Positions 1 through 8,684 of a stretch of DNA of 64,000 nt are shown one piece after another (the first letter of the stretch is position 1; each line of letters begins with the position of its first letter). A program made the position numbers and the translations under genes. The stretch is from Rhodocyclaceae bacterium UBA1310 (GTDB lineage Bacteria; Pseudomonadota; Gammaproteobacteria; Burkholderiales; Rhodocyclaceae), in assembly GCA_002307175.1 (NCBI GenBank), contig DBTS01000034.1, positions 109,596 through 173,595 of the forward strand, in the 5' to 3' direction. Under the pieces are notes generated by a model. That model saw only the letters and a program-made list of their open reading frames with translations, searched no databases and was not told where the DNA came from.

Positions 1-378
1 GCCGTAGGATTCACGGCGGCCTTCAGAGGCCGGGCGCGGGGGGCGGGGGCCACGGTCACCAAAGCCACGATCATTGCCACCTTCGCGGCGGTCGTTGAAA
101 CGCGGGCGGCTGTCGTCGCGGGCCGGGCGATCTTCGCGCGGGCGCTGCGGACGATCTCCGTAGGACGCCCGGCGACCATCGGAATCAGGGCGCGGACGGC
201 GGTCGTCGCCAAAGCGTCCCTGGCCCTCGCGCGGACGTTCGCGGCCGATCAGACCATCGCGCTGGGTGCGGGTCTGGTTGCCGCCGCGCAGGGGAGCCCG
301 GCGGCGTGAGGAATTGTCGGCGCTACCCGCCGGCTTGGCGGGGAGGGTCAATTTGGATCGCTTGCTGTCTTCGGCCAT
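1..378 (-). CDS. Arg/Gly/Asp-rich protein, N-terminal part (truncated by window edge)
   Basis: An open frame starts at an ATG on the minus strand at 378 and runs off the left edge with no stop, giving 126 residues. After a short N-terminus (MAEDSKRSKLTLPAKP) nearly everything is low-complexity sequence rich in Arg, Gly, Asp and Pro, with repeats of the type R-P-R and D-D-R-R. Such disordered basic tails occur on RNA-binding proteins: DEAD-box helicases, rRNA methyltransferases and pseudouridine synthases of the RluB type. The functional domain would lie beyond the window, so no function can be assigned. The next gene in the same direction is the pseudouridine synthase rsuA, which fits an RNA-related role only weakly. 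Coding is supported by the uninterrupted frame and consistent composition. Confidence 0.65.
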   Translation of the reverse strand, partial: MAEDSKRSKLTLPAKPAGSADNSSRRRAPLRGGNQTRTQRDGLIGRERPREGQGRFGDDRRPRPDSDGRRASYGDRPQRPREDRPARDDSRPRFNDRREGGNDRGFGDRGPRPPRPASEGRRESYG

Positions 379-466
379 GATAAGAAGGATGTCTTCGACA
401 TTGTAAGTGTGAGGGGGCGCCGTCGGTTACGCAGGCTGCGGTCCGGTGGCATGGAGTGGCGCTGGA

Positions 467-1186
467 TCAGGGCTCGTAGCCCAGCAACGCGAGATGTTTG
501 GGGCGCAGGTAGCACCAGTCTTCGACTTCCAGTTCCGGGAGCGATCCGTCTTCAAGAGACAGGCCACCCACGCCGAACCGATGCAGTTGCTCAACGTGAT
601 TGCCGACGGCTGCAATCATGCGCCGCACAAGGTGATATTTGCCATGATCAATGACGAGCTCCAGCTGGCGTTCGCTGGTCTTGTTGACGGTCAGCGCCTT
701 GACGGGTTCCGGTTCGTCATCAAGGGATACGCCGCTCAGCAGGGCGGCAATCTGCGTATCCAGCACCGGTGAGGCTGTGGTGGCACGATAGGTTTTGGTG
801 ACATGGCGCTTGGCGTTCGAGATCGCATGAATGAACTGACCATCGTCGGAGAACAGCAGAAGCCCCGTGGTTTCGACATCCAGGCGCCCCACGCTTTGCA
901 CGTTACGTGCAACCAGGGGTTCGGGCAACAGGTGATACACACTTTCGTTGTGCGCGGGTTTGTGCGAGCACTCGTAGCCGATCGGCTTGTGCAGGGCGAT
1001 GTAGACCTTTTCGGCATACTCCCATTCCCAGTCTCCCACCTCAAAGACAAAGCCGTTCTCGTCGTATTCAGCGAAGGGGTCGGTGATCACCTCGCCGCCT
1101 ACTTTGACTTCGCCGTCGCGCGCGAGTTTGCGGCATTCCTTGCGGGAGCCGAAGCCCTGAGACTGGAGGATGCGATCAAGTTGCAT
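467..1186 (-). CDS. rsuA: 16S rRNA pseudouridine(516) synthase RsuA
   Basis: A 239-residue RsuA/RluB-family pseudouridine synthase, acting in the cytoplasm to isomerise one uridine of 16S rRNA. An S4 RNA-binding domain fills about the first 55 residues (LDRILQSQGFGSRKECRKL). The catalytic core carries the family motif GRLDVETTGLLL at residues 100-111, with Asp103 as the expected nucleophile. The length and the direct S4-to-core layout, without a long tail, favour RsuA over RluB or RluE. The ATG start is supported by the S4 domain beginning at once after it. It lies between mutL and the truncated Arg-rich gene, all on the minus strand, but gaps of about 40 and 90 bases leave co-transcription uncertain. 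Family is sure; the exact target uridine is inferred. Confidence 0.9.
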   Translation of the reverse strand: MQLDRILQSQGFGSRKECRKLARDGEVKVGGEVITDPFAEYDENGFVFEVGDWEWEYAEKVYIALHKPIGYECSHKPAHNESVYHLLPEPLVARNVQSVGRLDVETTGLLLFSDDGQFIHAISNAKRHVTKTYRATTASPVLDTQIAALLSGVSLDDEPEPVKALTVNKTSERQLELVIDHGKYHLVRRMIAAVGNHVEQLHRFGVGGLSLEDGSLPELEVEDWCYLRPKHLALLGYEP

Positions 1187-1228
1187 GAAGAATTTCCTGA
1201 TGGTTCAAAATCATGATAGACCGTGCGC

Positions 1229-3037
1229 TTACTGTCCGCGCATGAATAGGCGGTCCAGGTCGGTCATGGAGAGCTGGGTCCAGGTCGGGCGACCGTGGTT
1301 ACACTGATCTGCGCGTTCGGTGGCTTCCATATCGCGCAGCAAAGCATTCATTTCTGGCAATGCGAGTTGCCGGTTGGCCCGCACCGCACCGTGGCAGGCC
1401 ATCGTGGCGAGCAGTTCGTTGCGGCGGGCGGCGATTACCTCGGAAGCCGGATAGTCGCGCAGTTCGGCAAGCAGTGCGTGGAGCAGATCGCTGATATTGG
1501 CGCGCCCCAGAAGTGCCGGCACACTGCGTACAGAAAGTTCGGCCGGGCCGGCGGCGGCAATATCAAACCCCATATGGGCAAGTGTTGCAGTGTGCTCTTC
1601 GGCAGTGGCCATCTCGATCTTGCTGGCATTGATTACTGCCGGGATCAGCAGGCGTTGTACCCCCGGATTGCCATTCAGCACGTGTTTGAGCTGCTCATAG
1701 AGAATGCGCTCGTGAGCGGCATGCATGTCTACAAGGACAAGTCCGTGCTCATTCTGTGCCAGCACATAGACACCATGAATCTGCCCGACTGCGTACCCCA
1801 GCGGTGGCGGGCGCGTAGGGTCATGTGCCGCGGCCATTGGCGAAGCCACATTGCCTGGGCGCGAGGGAGGCCAGTTTTCCCGGTGAGGCGCACTTGCTGG
1901 TGTTGCGTAGCTGCGGGTTTGCCCCTGGAACTGAAATCCCGTGGGCTCGTGGCCCGTGGTGTAATCGTGGGGAGCTTCCTCCACCGCCATGCGTACCTGT
2001 TCCGTTGGCCCGGCATAGCGCAGTGGCTCTTCGGTTTCGGCAGGGGCACTGGCAGCTTGCACAGGCGCTGCCAGCCCGCGTTCAAGGGCGTGGAAGATGA
2101 ACTGGTGCACGGCGCGCGCCTCGCGGAAGCGGACTTCCGTTTTCGCCGGGTGAACGTTGACGTCCACGCCGCTGGGCTCAATGTCGAGGAACAGCACGAA
2201 AGCCGGATGGCGGGCACCATGCAGAATGTCTGCGTAGGCTTCGCGCAGTGCATGGGCGATGAGCTTGTCGCGCACGAAACGGCCATTCACATAGAAAAAC
2301 TGCGCATCGCGACTGGCGCGGGCGTAAGCGGGGAGTGCGGCGAAACCGGTCAGGCGCAGGCTGCCGCTCTGGGCATCGATCTCGCGGCTGTTGGCGAGAA
2401 AATCATCGCCGAGGATTTCGCGCACGCGGCGTGCTGCATCTCCGGCCGGCAAGCGTAGCGAAAGCCTCCCGTTGTGCATGAGCTGGAAGCCTACGCCGGG
2501 CCGTGCCAGGGCAATGCGACGGAATACATCATCGCAGTGGCCGAACTCCGTGCCTTCGGACTTCAGGAATTTGCGCCGCGCCGGGGTGTTGTAATACAGA
2601 TCCTCGACTTCGATCACAGTGCCTGAGGAAAGCGCTGCGGGGACCGGCTCGCGTTCCCGCTCGGTGACACGCCAGGCGTGTGATGCGTCCGTGGCCCGGC
2701 TGATGATGCGCATGCGTGCCACCGAGGCGATGGCGGCCAGTGCTTCACCTCGGAACCCCATGGTGGCGACGGCTTCCAGATCTTCCAGCGAGGAAATCTT
2801 GCTCGTGGCATGGCGTTCCAGCGCCAGGGCCAGGTCGTCGTGGTCGATGCCGCAACCATCGTCCGTGATGCGCAGCTGCTTGACCCCGCCTTGCTGTAGT
2901 TGGACTTCAATACTGCGACTTCCCGCGTCCAGACTGTTCTCCATCAGTTCCTTGAGCACAGAAGCCGGGCGTTCAACCACCTCGCCAGCGGCGATCTGAT
3001 TGATCAGGACTTCGGGGAGCTTGTGGATGACAGGCAT
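1229..3037 (-). CDS. mutL: DNA mismatch repair protein MutL
   Basis: MutL couples mismatch recognition by MutS to strand incision. The 602-residue protein has the N-terminal GHKL ATPase motifs ENSLDAG (33-39), DDGCGI (59-64) and GFRGEAL (94-100), a transducer domain, a proline-rich linker and a C-terminal dimerisation domain. The C-terminus has the metal-dependent endonuclease signature D-M-H-A-x2-E-x4-E (437-448) plus ACHGAVRA and CNHGRPT. This is the nicking type of MutL found in species without MutH. The ATG at 3037 was chosen because MPVIHKLPE is the conserved N-terminus; the frame continues 28 codons further upstream without family similarity. Confidence 0.95.
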   Translation of the reverse strand: MPVIHKLPEVLINQIAAGEVVERPASVLKELMENSLDAGSRSIEVQLQQGGVKQLRITDDGCGIDHDDLALALERHATSKISSLEDLEAVATMGFRGEALAAIASVARMRIISRATDASHAWRVTEREREPVPAALSSGTVIEVEDLYYNTPARRKFLKSEGTEFGHCDDVFRRIALARPGVGFQLMHNGRLSLRLPAGDAARRVREILGDDFLANSREIDAQSGSLRLTGFAALPAYARASRDAQFFYVNGRFVRDKLIAHALREAYADILHGARHPAFVLFLDIEPSGVDVNVHPAKTEVRFREARAVHQFIFHALERGLAAPVQAASAPAETEEPLRYAGPTEQVRMAVEEAPHDYTTGHEPTGFQFQGQTRSYATPASAPHRENWPPSRPGNVASPMAAAHDPTRPPPLGYAVGQIHGVYVLAQNEHGLVLVDMHAAHERILYEQLKHVLNGNPGVQRLLIPAVINASKIEMATAEEHTATLAHMGFDIAAAGPAELSVRSVPALLGRANISDLLHALLAELRDYPASEVIAARRNELLATMACHGAVRANRQLALPEMNALLRDMEATERADQCNHGRPTWTQLSMTDLDRLFMRGQ

Positions 3038-3136
3038 GGGACCGACATTGGCAGACAGTAACCTGCCATTATCCCGGAAACCGGCCCAGGGTGCACCGGG
3101 TTCCCTTCGAAAGGTCTTCAATACAGAAGGGAATTT

Positions 3137-4000
3137 TCAGATTTCTGCCTGCTGCTCAATGGCGGCGACCGGTTGCCAGTACTCGTCGGGGACACCTACA
3201 CGCTGCATGACGAGGCTTCTGCGCATGTGCAGGAGGTCGGAAATCGCCGTGTAATCGTCTGGCAGGGCTGGATCATTCCAGCCATTTGCAGCGTGGCGGG
3301 CCAGATCACAGGCCAGGGTGACGGTGCGGACACGTGAATTGTCGGCATTGGCCTTGTCCATCAGTGTCACGAGGAGCTGCGGCAAATGCCATTCCCGCAC
3401 CAGCGCCAGTTGTGTATCGCTGATCGAGACGCCGAGAACCGATTGCTGCAAAACCGTACTGCGAACGACAGGGTTGGCCAGGCGCAGGGCTTCTATCTTC
3501 AGCATGTATTCAGGGGCAAAGCACCAGAACAGGATTTCGGCGGCTTCGTGCAGCAGGGCTGCGACGGTGACTTCGTCAACGTCGATGTCATGGCGCTGGA
3601 TGGCAAAATCCCGTGCCCACTTGGCGGCGTGCTTGGCACGCCCGATCACACGCAGCAGGCCCACCAGTGCCTTGGGGTGGCCGGAAAGCCTCTCTTCTGC
3701 GGTCGGCAGATTGCCGAACTGCAGGAAAAAGGGGCGGATGCCCATCATCATGATGGCCCGGTCGATGGTCGTGATGTCGTGGTTCTGGCTATGCTTGCGG
3801 TGCGATTCGAGATAAACCAGCACGTGCAGCGCCAGCATCGGATCGCGCAGCACCTCTGTGGTCAGTGCCCGGCCACTGACTGCATCCTCATGTTCGCGAA
3901 GCTCTTCGAGAGAGCGCATGCTGCGACGCAGCACAGGAATATCCTTGGCGCTGAAGTAGTTGATGTAGCTCGCAATGGAATCGAGAGGTGCAGTAAGCAT
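3137..4000 (-). CDS. HDOD domain-containing signalling protein
   Basis: A roughly 287-residue cytoplasmic protein. Residues from about 20 to 220 match the HDOD fold (a metal-free relative of HD phosphohydrolases): SYINYFSAKDIPVLRRS at the start, a central helix with LLHEAAEILFWCFAP and ISDTQLALVREWHLP toward the end. The catalytic His-Asp pair of true HD domains is absent, as usual for HDOD. Such proteins are regulatory and often sit in chemotaxis or c-di-GMP networks; the partner is not evident here. The frame extends to 4066, but the ATG at 4000 (MLTAPLDSIASYI) looks more natural. No strong ribosome binding site is visible at either start. Confidence 0.8.
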   Translation of the reverse strand: MLTAPLDSIASYINYFSAKDIPVLRRSMRSLEELREHEDAVSGRALTTEVLRDPMLALHVLVYLESHRKHSQNHDITTIDRAIMMMGIRPFFLQFGNLPTAEERLSGHPKALVGLLRVIGRAKHAAKWARDFAIQRHDIDVDEVTVAALLHEAAEILFWCFAPEYMLKIEALRLANPVVRSTVLQQSVLGVSISDTQLALVREWHLPQLLVTLMDKANADNSRVRTVTLACDLARHAANGWNDPALPDDYTAISDLLHMRRSLVMQRVGVPDEYWQPVAAIEQQAEI

Positions 4001-4195
4001 GTCGGTACCAAGAGACCAGAGACGATAGTGTGATTTTCGGCAAAATCCCACCGTAACTTTAATCACTTTGCAAGGTGGGCTGCGGAGATCAACCGTCCAG
4101 CGCCTGATTTATTTCTTTCGGGTCAAAACTGCGATTATGATTGCCAAGTACGTGTGAAGGCTTCAAGATGCGCGCCGGCTTGAGAGGTGCTACGA

Positions 4196-5218
4196 ATGAA
4201 GATCTTTCGTGCGTTCCGTGTCGAAGAAACTCGTCAGGCGGGGAAAACCAGCCGGGTGGGGCGCTTCGTGAGCATGGACGAAACAATGCTGGATGCTGGA
4301 GACGTGCTGATCCGCGTGATCTGTGCAGCGGTTTCGCATCGGGATGCGCTGGCTGCAACAGGGCAGGCCGCTTCGGTGCGGCGTTTGCCATGCGTGGTGG
4401 GTACAGATCTGGCCGGGATCGTTGTCAGTAGTGCCGCGCCCAGGTTTCGGCCGGGTGATCAGGTGATAGCTACCAGCCATGAGCTGGGGGTGTCGCACCA
4501 TGGTGGCTATGCCGAGTACGCACTGGTTCCAGGCGGCTGGGTGCTCCCCCTGCCAGCCGGGCTGAGCCTCGAAGAGGCAATGGCCATTGGTTCTCCGGGG
4601 CTGGCGGCAGCCTTGGCAATTACCCGCATGGAAGCCGGTGGCCTCAAGCCTGAGAATGGGCCGGTCATGGTAACGGGTGCCACGGGAGGTGTCGGCTCCC
4701 TGGCGGTCGATATGCTGGCCGGGCGTGGATATGAGGTGGCTGCGCTGACGCGAAAGGCCGGCCGCGAAGACTGGCTGAAGTCCATTGGTGCTGCCAGCGT
4801 GTTGCCGTTTGCGCCAGAGCCTGTCCGGCATGCGCTGGATAAGGGCAGATGGGCAGGAGTTGTCGATGTGCTCGGTGGGGATGTACTGTCTGGCCTGCTT
4901 GCCAGTACCAAACCGAATGGGATGGTGGCAAGCATCGGGATGCTCTCAGGAACTGTGTTGAATACAACACTGATGCCGTTTGTTTTACGCGGTGTCAGTA
5001 TATTGGGAATCGATTCGGTCTATGCTGGTTTCAGTGTCCGCGAAAAAGTCTGGGAACGGCTCTCGGGCGACCTGAAACCCCGCCATCTGCAGCGGATTTC
5101 GCAGAAGGTGGGTTTTGACGCCCTGCCGGATGTGTTTGAAAAGTTAATTGCCGCCCTTGCGTGCGGCCGTACTGTGGTGCAGATTGCACCTGCTGGCGAT
5201 ACAGAGGATTCACCATGA
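4196..5218 (+). CDS. YhdH/AcuI-family NADPH-dependent quinone oxidoreductase (acrylyl-CoA reductase type)
   Basis: A 340-residue zinc-independent medium-chain dehydrogenase/reductase. The N-terminal GroES-like half contains the substrate-cleft stretch PCVVGTDLAGIVV. The C-terminal Rossmann half has the nucleotide motif VTGATGGVGSLAVDML followed by ALTRK, an NADPH-preferring pattern. No catalytic or structural zinc cysteines are seen. Best family match is YhdH/YhfP/AcuI, whose characterised members reduce acrylyl-CoA to propionyl-CoA; the actual substrate is unproven. The ATG at 4196 is preceded by GAGAGG at 4182-4187; a GTG three codons earlier is less likely. Its stop overlaps the ATG of the response regulator by an ATGA junction, so the two are likely translated together. 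Confidence 0.85.
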   Translation: MKIFRAFRVEETRQAGKTSRVGRFVSMDETMLDAGDVLIRVICAAVSHRDALAATGQAASVRRLPCVVGTDLAGIVVSSAAPRFRPGDQVIATSHELGVSHHGGYAEYALVPGGWVLPLPAGLSLEEAMAIGSPGLAAALAITRMEAGGLKPENGPVMVTGATGGVGSLAVDMLAGRGYEVAALTRKAGREDWLKSIGAASVLPFAPEPVRHALDKGRWAGVVDVLGGDVLSGLLASTKPNGMVASIGMLSGTVLNTTLMPFVLRGVSILGIDSVYAGFSVREKVWERLSGDLKPRHLQRISQKVGFDALPDVFEKLIAALACGRTVVQIAPAGDTEDSP

Positions 5219-6342
5219 GTGAAGTAGTGGCGCAGTTGCCGCGCGTGCTGATTGTCGACGATTCCCGTATGGTGCGGGCTTCTCTGGTCAAGCAGATTCG
5301 CGACAAGTTCGATGTGCGCGAGGAAGCAGATGGCGAGGCCGGCTGGCAAAGCCTGCTTTTGGATCCGACCATTGAGGTCGTGATTTCCGATATCGGTATG
5401 CCGCGCCTGGACGGTTTCGGATTGCTCTCGCGGATTCGCGGATCGCGCCTGTCCCGCGTAAATTCCCTGCCCGTGCTGATCATCTCCGGTGAAGATGAAA
5501 ACGATGCACGTATGAAGGCGCAGGCGCTGGGCGCCACCGACTTCATTACCAAGGGTACGCCGCGCGTCGAACTTGTGGCGCGTATCGAAGCCCTCGCCAA
5601 ACTCGCACAGACCCGCCGCGAACTCGAAGAGAGCCGCGAACAGCTGGTGCGCCGCAATCAGGGCGATGTCAGCGTGATGGTCATCCAGGTGGATGGCTAC
5701 GACAAGATTTGTGACATGTATGGCCACAGTGTCGGCCAACTGGTGCATCGCAAGCTCTCCAAGCTGCTCTCGGCCAAGGTGCGCAAGGAAGATACGATTG
5801 CCCATCTGGCGGAGGGGCAGTTTGCGGTGATCTCGCCGTCGGCAGATCTGGATGCCTGTGGTGCCTTTGCGCTACGCCTGCGGCGGGCCATTGAAACCAT
5901 TGTGATGACCTACAAGGAGCACCGCATCCGCATCAGCCTCACGGTTGGTCTGGCGAGTGCTCATGGTGACCCCAACCTGTCGCTTGAGGAGCTGCTGCAA
6001 CTTGCTGCGGCCCGCGTTGCTGACGGCGTGCTGATGGGGGGCAATCGCGTGGTGTCCGAGTCTGGCGAGGTGAATGCCGACAATATCGGGCGCTTCAGCC
6101 GTCTGGCAGTCAGCGTTGACCACGCCCTCACGCAGATCCGTACCGGCAGCAAGGATGAACCGCGTAAGCGTCTGCGCGAACTGGTGCAGACCGTGCTGCC
6201 GCTGCTCGAACTCATGGAAATGGAATTCCACGTCGACATGCATCTGGCCCAGTTGCTGGAACGTGCCCAGGTGACATCCCTGGATACGATGCATTCCTCC
6301 GAAACCGTAGTGAGCAATGCTACGCCGCAGTGGCGTGGCTGA
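5215..6342 (+). CDS. Response regulator with degenerate GGDEF domain
   Basis: A 375-residue protein with an N-terminal receiver domain (VLIVDDSRMVR; phospho-acceptor Asp59 in VVISDIGMPRLDG; conserved Lys in DFITKGTP) followed by a GGDEF-fold domain at about 145-290. The active-site signature is AEGQF (199-203) instead of GG[DE]EF, so it should not make c-di-GMP. The product-inhibition motif RxxD is intact as RKED at 190-193, exactly five residues before the signature. This suggests a phosphorylation-dependent c-di-GMP-binding effector. A further 80 or so C-terminal residues have no recognised domain. The ATG at 5215 overlaps the stop of the upstream oxidoreductase. Confidence 0.85.
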   Translation: MSEVVAQLPRVLIVDDSRMVRASLVKQIRDKFDVREEADGEAGWQSLLLDPTIEVVISDIGMPRLDGFGLLSRIRGSRLSRVNSLPVLIISGEDENDARMKAQALGATDFITKGTPRVELVARIEALAKLAQTRRELEESREQLVRRNQGDVSVMVIQVDGYDKICDMYGHSVGQLVHRKLSKLLSAKVRKEDTIAHLAEGQFAVISPSADLDACGAFALRLRRAIETIVMTYKEHRIRISLTVGLASAHGDPNLSLEELLQLAAARVADGVLMGGNRVVSESGEVNADNIGRFSRLAVSVDHALTQIRTGSKDEPRKRLRELVQTVLPLLELMEMEFHVDMHLAQLLERAQVTSLDTMHSSETVVSNATPQWRG

Positions 6343-6364
6343 ACTTTCAATACGCTAAAGGCAA

Positions 6365-6396
6365 CTCAGGCGGCTGGAGCAGTTCTGCCGCCTGAG
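6365..6396. terminator. Strong hairpin between convergent genes
   Basis: A perfect 10-bp stem (CTCAGGCGGC paired with GCCGCCTGAG) with a 12-base loop sits between the stop of the response regulator and the stop of ppk. The flank is pyrimidine-rich rather than a clean T run, so it may work as a bidirectional terminator or simply as a 3'-end stabiliser. Confidence 0.6.
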
Positions 6397-6411
6397 ACAC
6401 CTTCCTTCTTT

Positions 6412-8493
6412 TCAGCCGCAGAATTCCTTCATCAGCCATTCCTGCGCACTGTTGCGTGCGCCGCGTGGTGTGCGGCGTTTGTATTGCCCTTCAGAATCCA
6501 TTTCCCAGGCCATGCAGTTATCTGTCAGATAGGGTTTGAGACCTTCGCGGATGACGCGGCGCTTGAGGCGGCTGTCGAGCACCGGGAAGCAGGCTTCGAT
6601 GCGGCGGAAGAAGTTGCGCTCCATCCAGTCTGCGCTTGAGAGATAGACCTTTTCCTCACCATCGGCGTAGAAATAGAAGGCGCGGGAATGTTCCAGGAAG
6701 CGCCCGATGATGGAACGCACCTTGATATTTTCCGACAGCCCTGCCACGCCAGGGCGCAAAGAGCAGGCGCCACGCACGATGAGGTCTATTTCCACGCCGG
6801 CCTGTGAGGCCAGATAGAGAGCCTGGATTGTCTGTGGCTCAAGCAGGGCATTCATCTTCGCAATGATGCGGCCTTTGCGGCCCTGGGAGGCGATTTCGGC
6901 CTCCCGGTTGATCAGTGCGAGGATTGTCGGTTGCAGTGAGAAGGGAGCCTGCAGCACGTGTTTGAGCTCTTCGGCACGGCCCAGCCCGGTGAGCTGCTTG
7001 AAGACTTCGTGGACGTCTTCACCGATTTCTTCATTGGCTGTCAGCAGCCCGAAGTCGGTATAGAAACGCGTGGTGCGCGGATGGTAGTTGCCTGTGCCAA
7101 GGTGCACGTAGCGGCGCAATACCTGGCGACCACGGTCTTCCTCGCGGCGCACGATCAGCAGCATCTTGGCGTGGGTCTTGTAGCCGACCACACCATAAAC
7201 AACATGGGCGCCGGCATCTTCGAGCTTGGCGGCCCAATTGATATTGGCTTCCTCATCGAAGCGGGCCATCAGTTCGACCACAACATTGACTTCCTTCCCC
7301 TTGCGCGCGGCGCGCAGGAGGTTTTCCATCAGCACGGAATCGTTGCCGGTGCGATACACCGTCATGCGGATGGCGACGACCTGCGGGTCATCCGCAGCGG
7401 CCTTGAGCAGGTCGATGACCGGGGCAAAGCTCTGGAATGGGTGGTGCAGCAGAATGTCGCGCGTACGGATTTCGGCAAACAGGTCGGCGTGCTTGTCCAG
7501 GCTCTTCGGGAGCGAGGGCTGAAAGGGCTGGAACTTCAGATCCGGGCGATTCACCCAGTCTGGCACCTGCATCAGGCGCACCATGTTGACGATGCCGGGC
7601 ACGCGATAGCATTCCTCACGGGTCAGGCCGAACTGCTGGAGGAGGAAATCAGTGATGTGCGGCGAGCAGTTGTCGGCAACTTCCAGACGCACCGCATCAC
7701 CGAAATTGCGCTGCTGCAGTTCGCCCTGCAGTGCTTTGCGCAGATCCTTGACTTCTTCCTCATCGACAAACAGGTCGCTGTTGCGGGTGACGCGGAACTG
7801 GTAGCAGCCGAGCACGCTCATGCCCGAGAACAGTTCGCCAACGAAGGCGTGTACTACGGAGGAGAGAAAGACGAAGCCGTTTTCCACGCCGGTCAGTTCG
7901 GCAGGCAGCTTGATTACGCGGGGCAGGGCACGTGGAGCCTGCACGATGGCAATGTTCGAGCTGCGCCCGAAGGCATCCTTGCCATCAAGTTCTACCGCAA
8001 AGTTGAGACTTTTGTTGAGCAGGCGCGGGAAGGGATGGGCAGGGTCCAGCCCGACCGGGGTGATCACCGGCATCACTTCATTTTCGAAATAACTCCGGAT
8101 CCAGTCGCGCTGGGCATCCGTCCATAGTGAGCGGCGCAGGAAAATGATGTTTTCGGCAGCCAGCGCGGGCAGGATTTCGTCGTTGAGCAGATGGTACTGT
8201 TCGGCGATGACATCGTGGATTTCCCGGCACAGCTGGCGATACAGCGTCACGGGCTGGGCTACGCCGGGGATCGTGGCGCCCTGCTTGATCTGCTCACGCA
8301 GACCTGCGACGCGGATTTCGAAAAATTCATCGAGATTGCTCGAGACAATACACAGGTATTTGAGTCTCTCGAGCAAGGGAACGTTGGAATCGGCAGCTTG
8401 CGCCAACACGCGGCGCTGGAAGGCCAGGATGGACAGCTCGCGGTTGAGCAGATTCTCGGGGGCGGCAGTCGGAAGAGACAGATCGGCAATCAT
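6412..8493 (-). CDS. ppk: Polyphosphate kinase 1
   Basis: A 693-residue PPK1, the usual length, which reversibly polymerises the gamma-phosphate of ATP into polyphosphate at the inner face of the membrane. The four-domain layout is complete: N domain (NRELSILAFQRRVLAQA), head domain, and two phospholipase-D-like C domains. The histidine that is phosphorylated during catalysis is in YKTHAKMLLIVRRE and the second essential histidine in YVHLGTGNYHPRTTRFYTD. It is divergent from ppx. Three TGTCA(C/T) half-sites with 11-base period lie 37-65 bases upstream of its start, indicating control by PhoB under phosphate limitation. Confidence 0.96.
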   Translation of the reverse strand: MIADLSLPTAAPENLLNRELSILAFQRRVLAQAADSNVPLLERLKYLCIVSSNLDEFFEIRVAGLREQIKQGATIPGVAQPVTLYRQLCREIHDVIAEQYHLLNDEILPALAAENIIFLRRSLWTDAQRDWIRSYFENEVMPVITPVGLDPAHPFPRLLNKSLNFAVELDGKDAFGRSSNIAIVQAPRALPRVIKLPAELTGVENGFVFLSSVVHAFVGELFSGMSVLGCYQFRVTRNSDLFVDEEEVKDLRKALQGELQQRNFGDAVRLEVADNCSPHITDFLLQQFGLTREECYRVPGIVNMVRLMQVPDWVNRPDLKFQPFQPSLPKSLDKHADLFAEIRTRDILLHHPFQSFAPVIDLLKAAADDPQVVAIRMTVYRTGNDSVLMENLLRAARKGKEVNVVVELMARFDEEANINWAAKLEDAGAHVVYGVVGYKTHAKMLLIVRREEDRGRQVLRRYVHLGTGNYHPRTTRFYTDFGLLTANEEIGEDVHEVFKQLTGLGRAEELKHVLQAPFSLQPTILALINREAEIASQGRKGRIIAKMNALLEPQTIQALYLASQAGVEIDLIVRGACSLRPGVAGLSENIKVRSIIGRFLEHSRAFYFYADGEEKVYLSSADWMERNFFRRIEACFPVLDSRLKRRVIREGLKPYLTDNCMAWEMDSEGQYKRRTPRGARNSAQEWLMKEFCG

Positions 8494-8529
8494 GATGAGA
8501 GTTGGCGAGAAGACGCAAGGTCTAATGGT

Positions 8530-8557
8530 GTGACATTTTAGTGACAGTATGATGACA
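8530..8557 (-). promoter_or_regulatory. Pho box (three PhoB half-sites) upstream of ppk
   Basis: On the plus strand GTGACA (8530-8535), GTGACA (8541-8546) and ATGACA (8552-8557) repeat with an exact 11-base period. Read toward ppk these are TGTCAT, TGTCAC and TGTCAC separated by five AT-rich bases, matching the PhoB consensus of tandem CTGTCAT repeats. Position 37-65 bases upstream of the ppk ATG fits activation of ppk. Confidence 0.75.
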
Positions 8558-8684
8558 ATGGCAGAGCCCCGTCCGGGCAGCGGTCCATTGATACTACCGG
8601 ATGTGCCTTTGAGCGGGTGACCGCGAAGGGCAGAAGCGCTAGAATTCGCAACGGCCTGCCTTTCTCATTCCCCGGTTTTTGCAA

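Noticed and set aside
1295..2458. 387-codon open frame on the plus strand opposite mutL
   Set aside because: It is antisense to clearly conserved MutL sequence, has no family likeness, and is the usual mirror frame of a GC-rich gene.
6958..8127. 389-codon open frame on the plus strand opposite ppk
   Set aside because: Antisense shadow of a fully conserved polyphosphate kinase; no ribosome binding site or domain.
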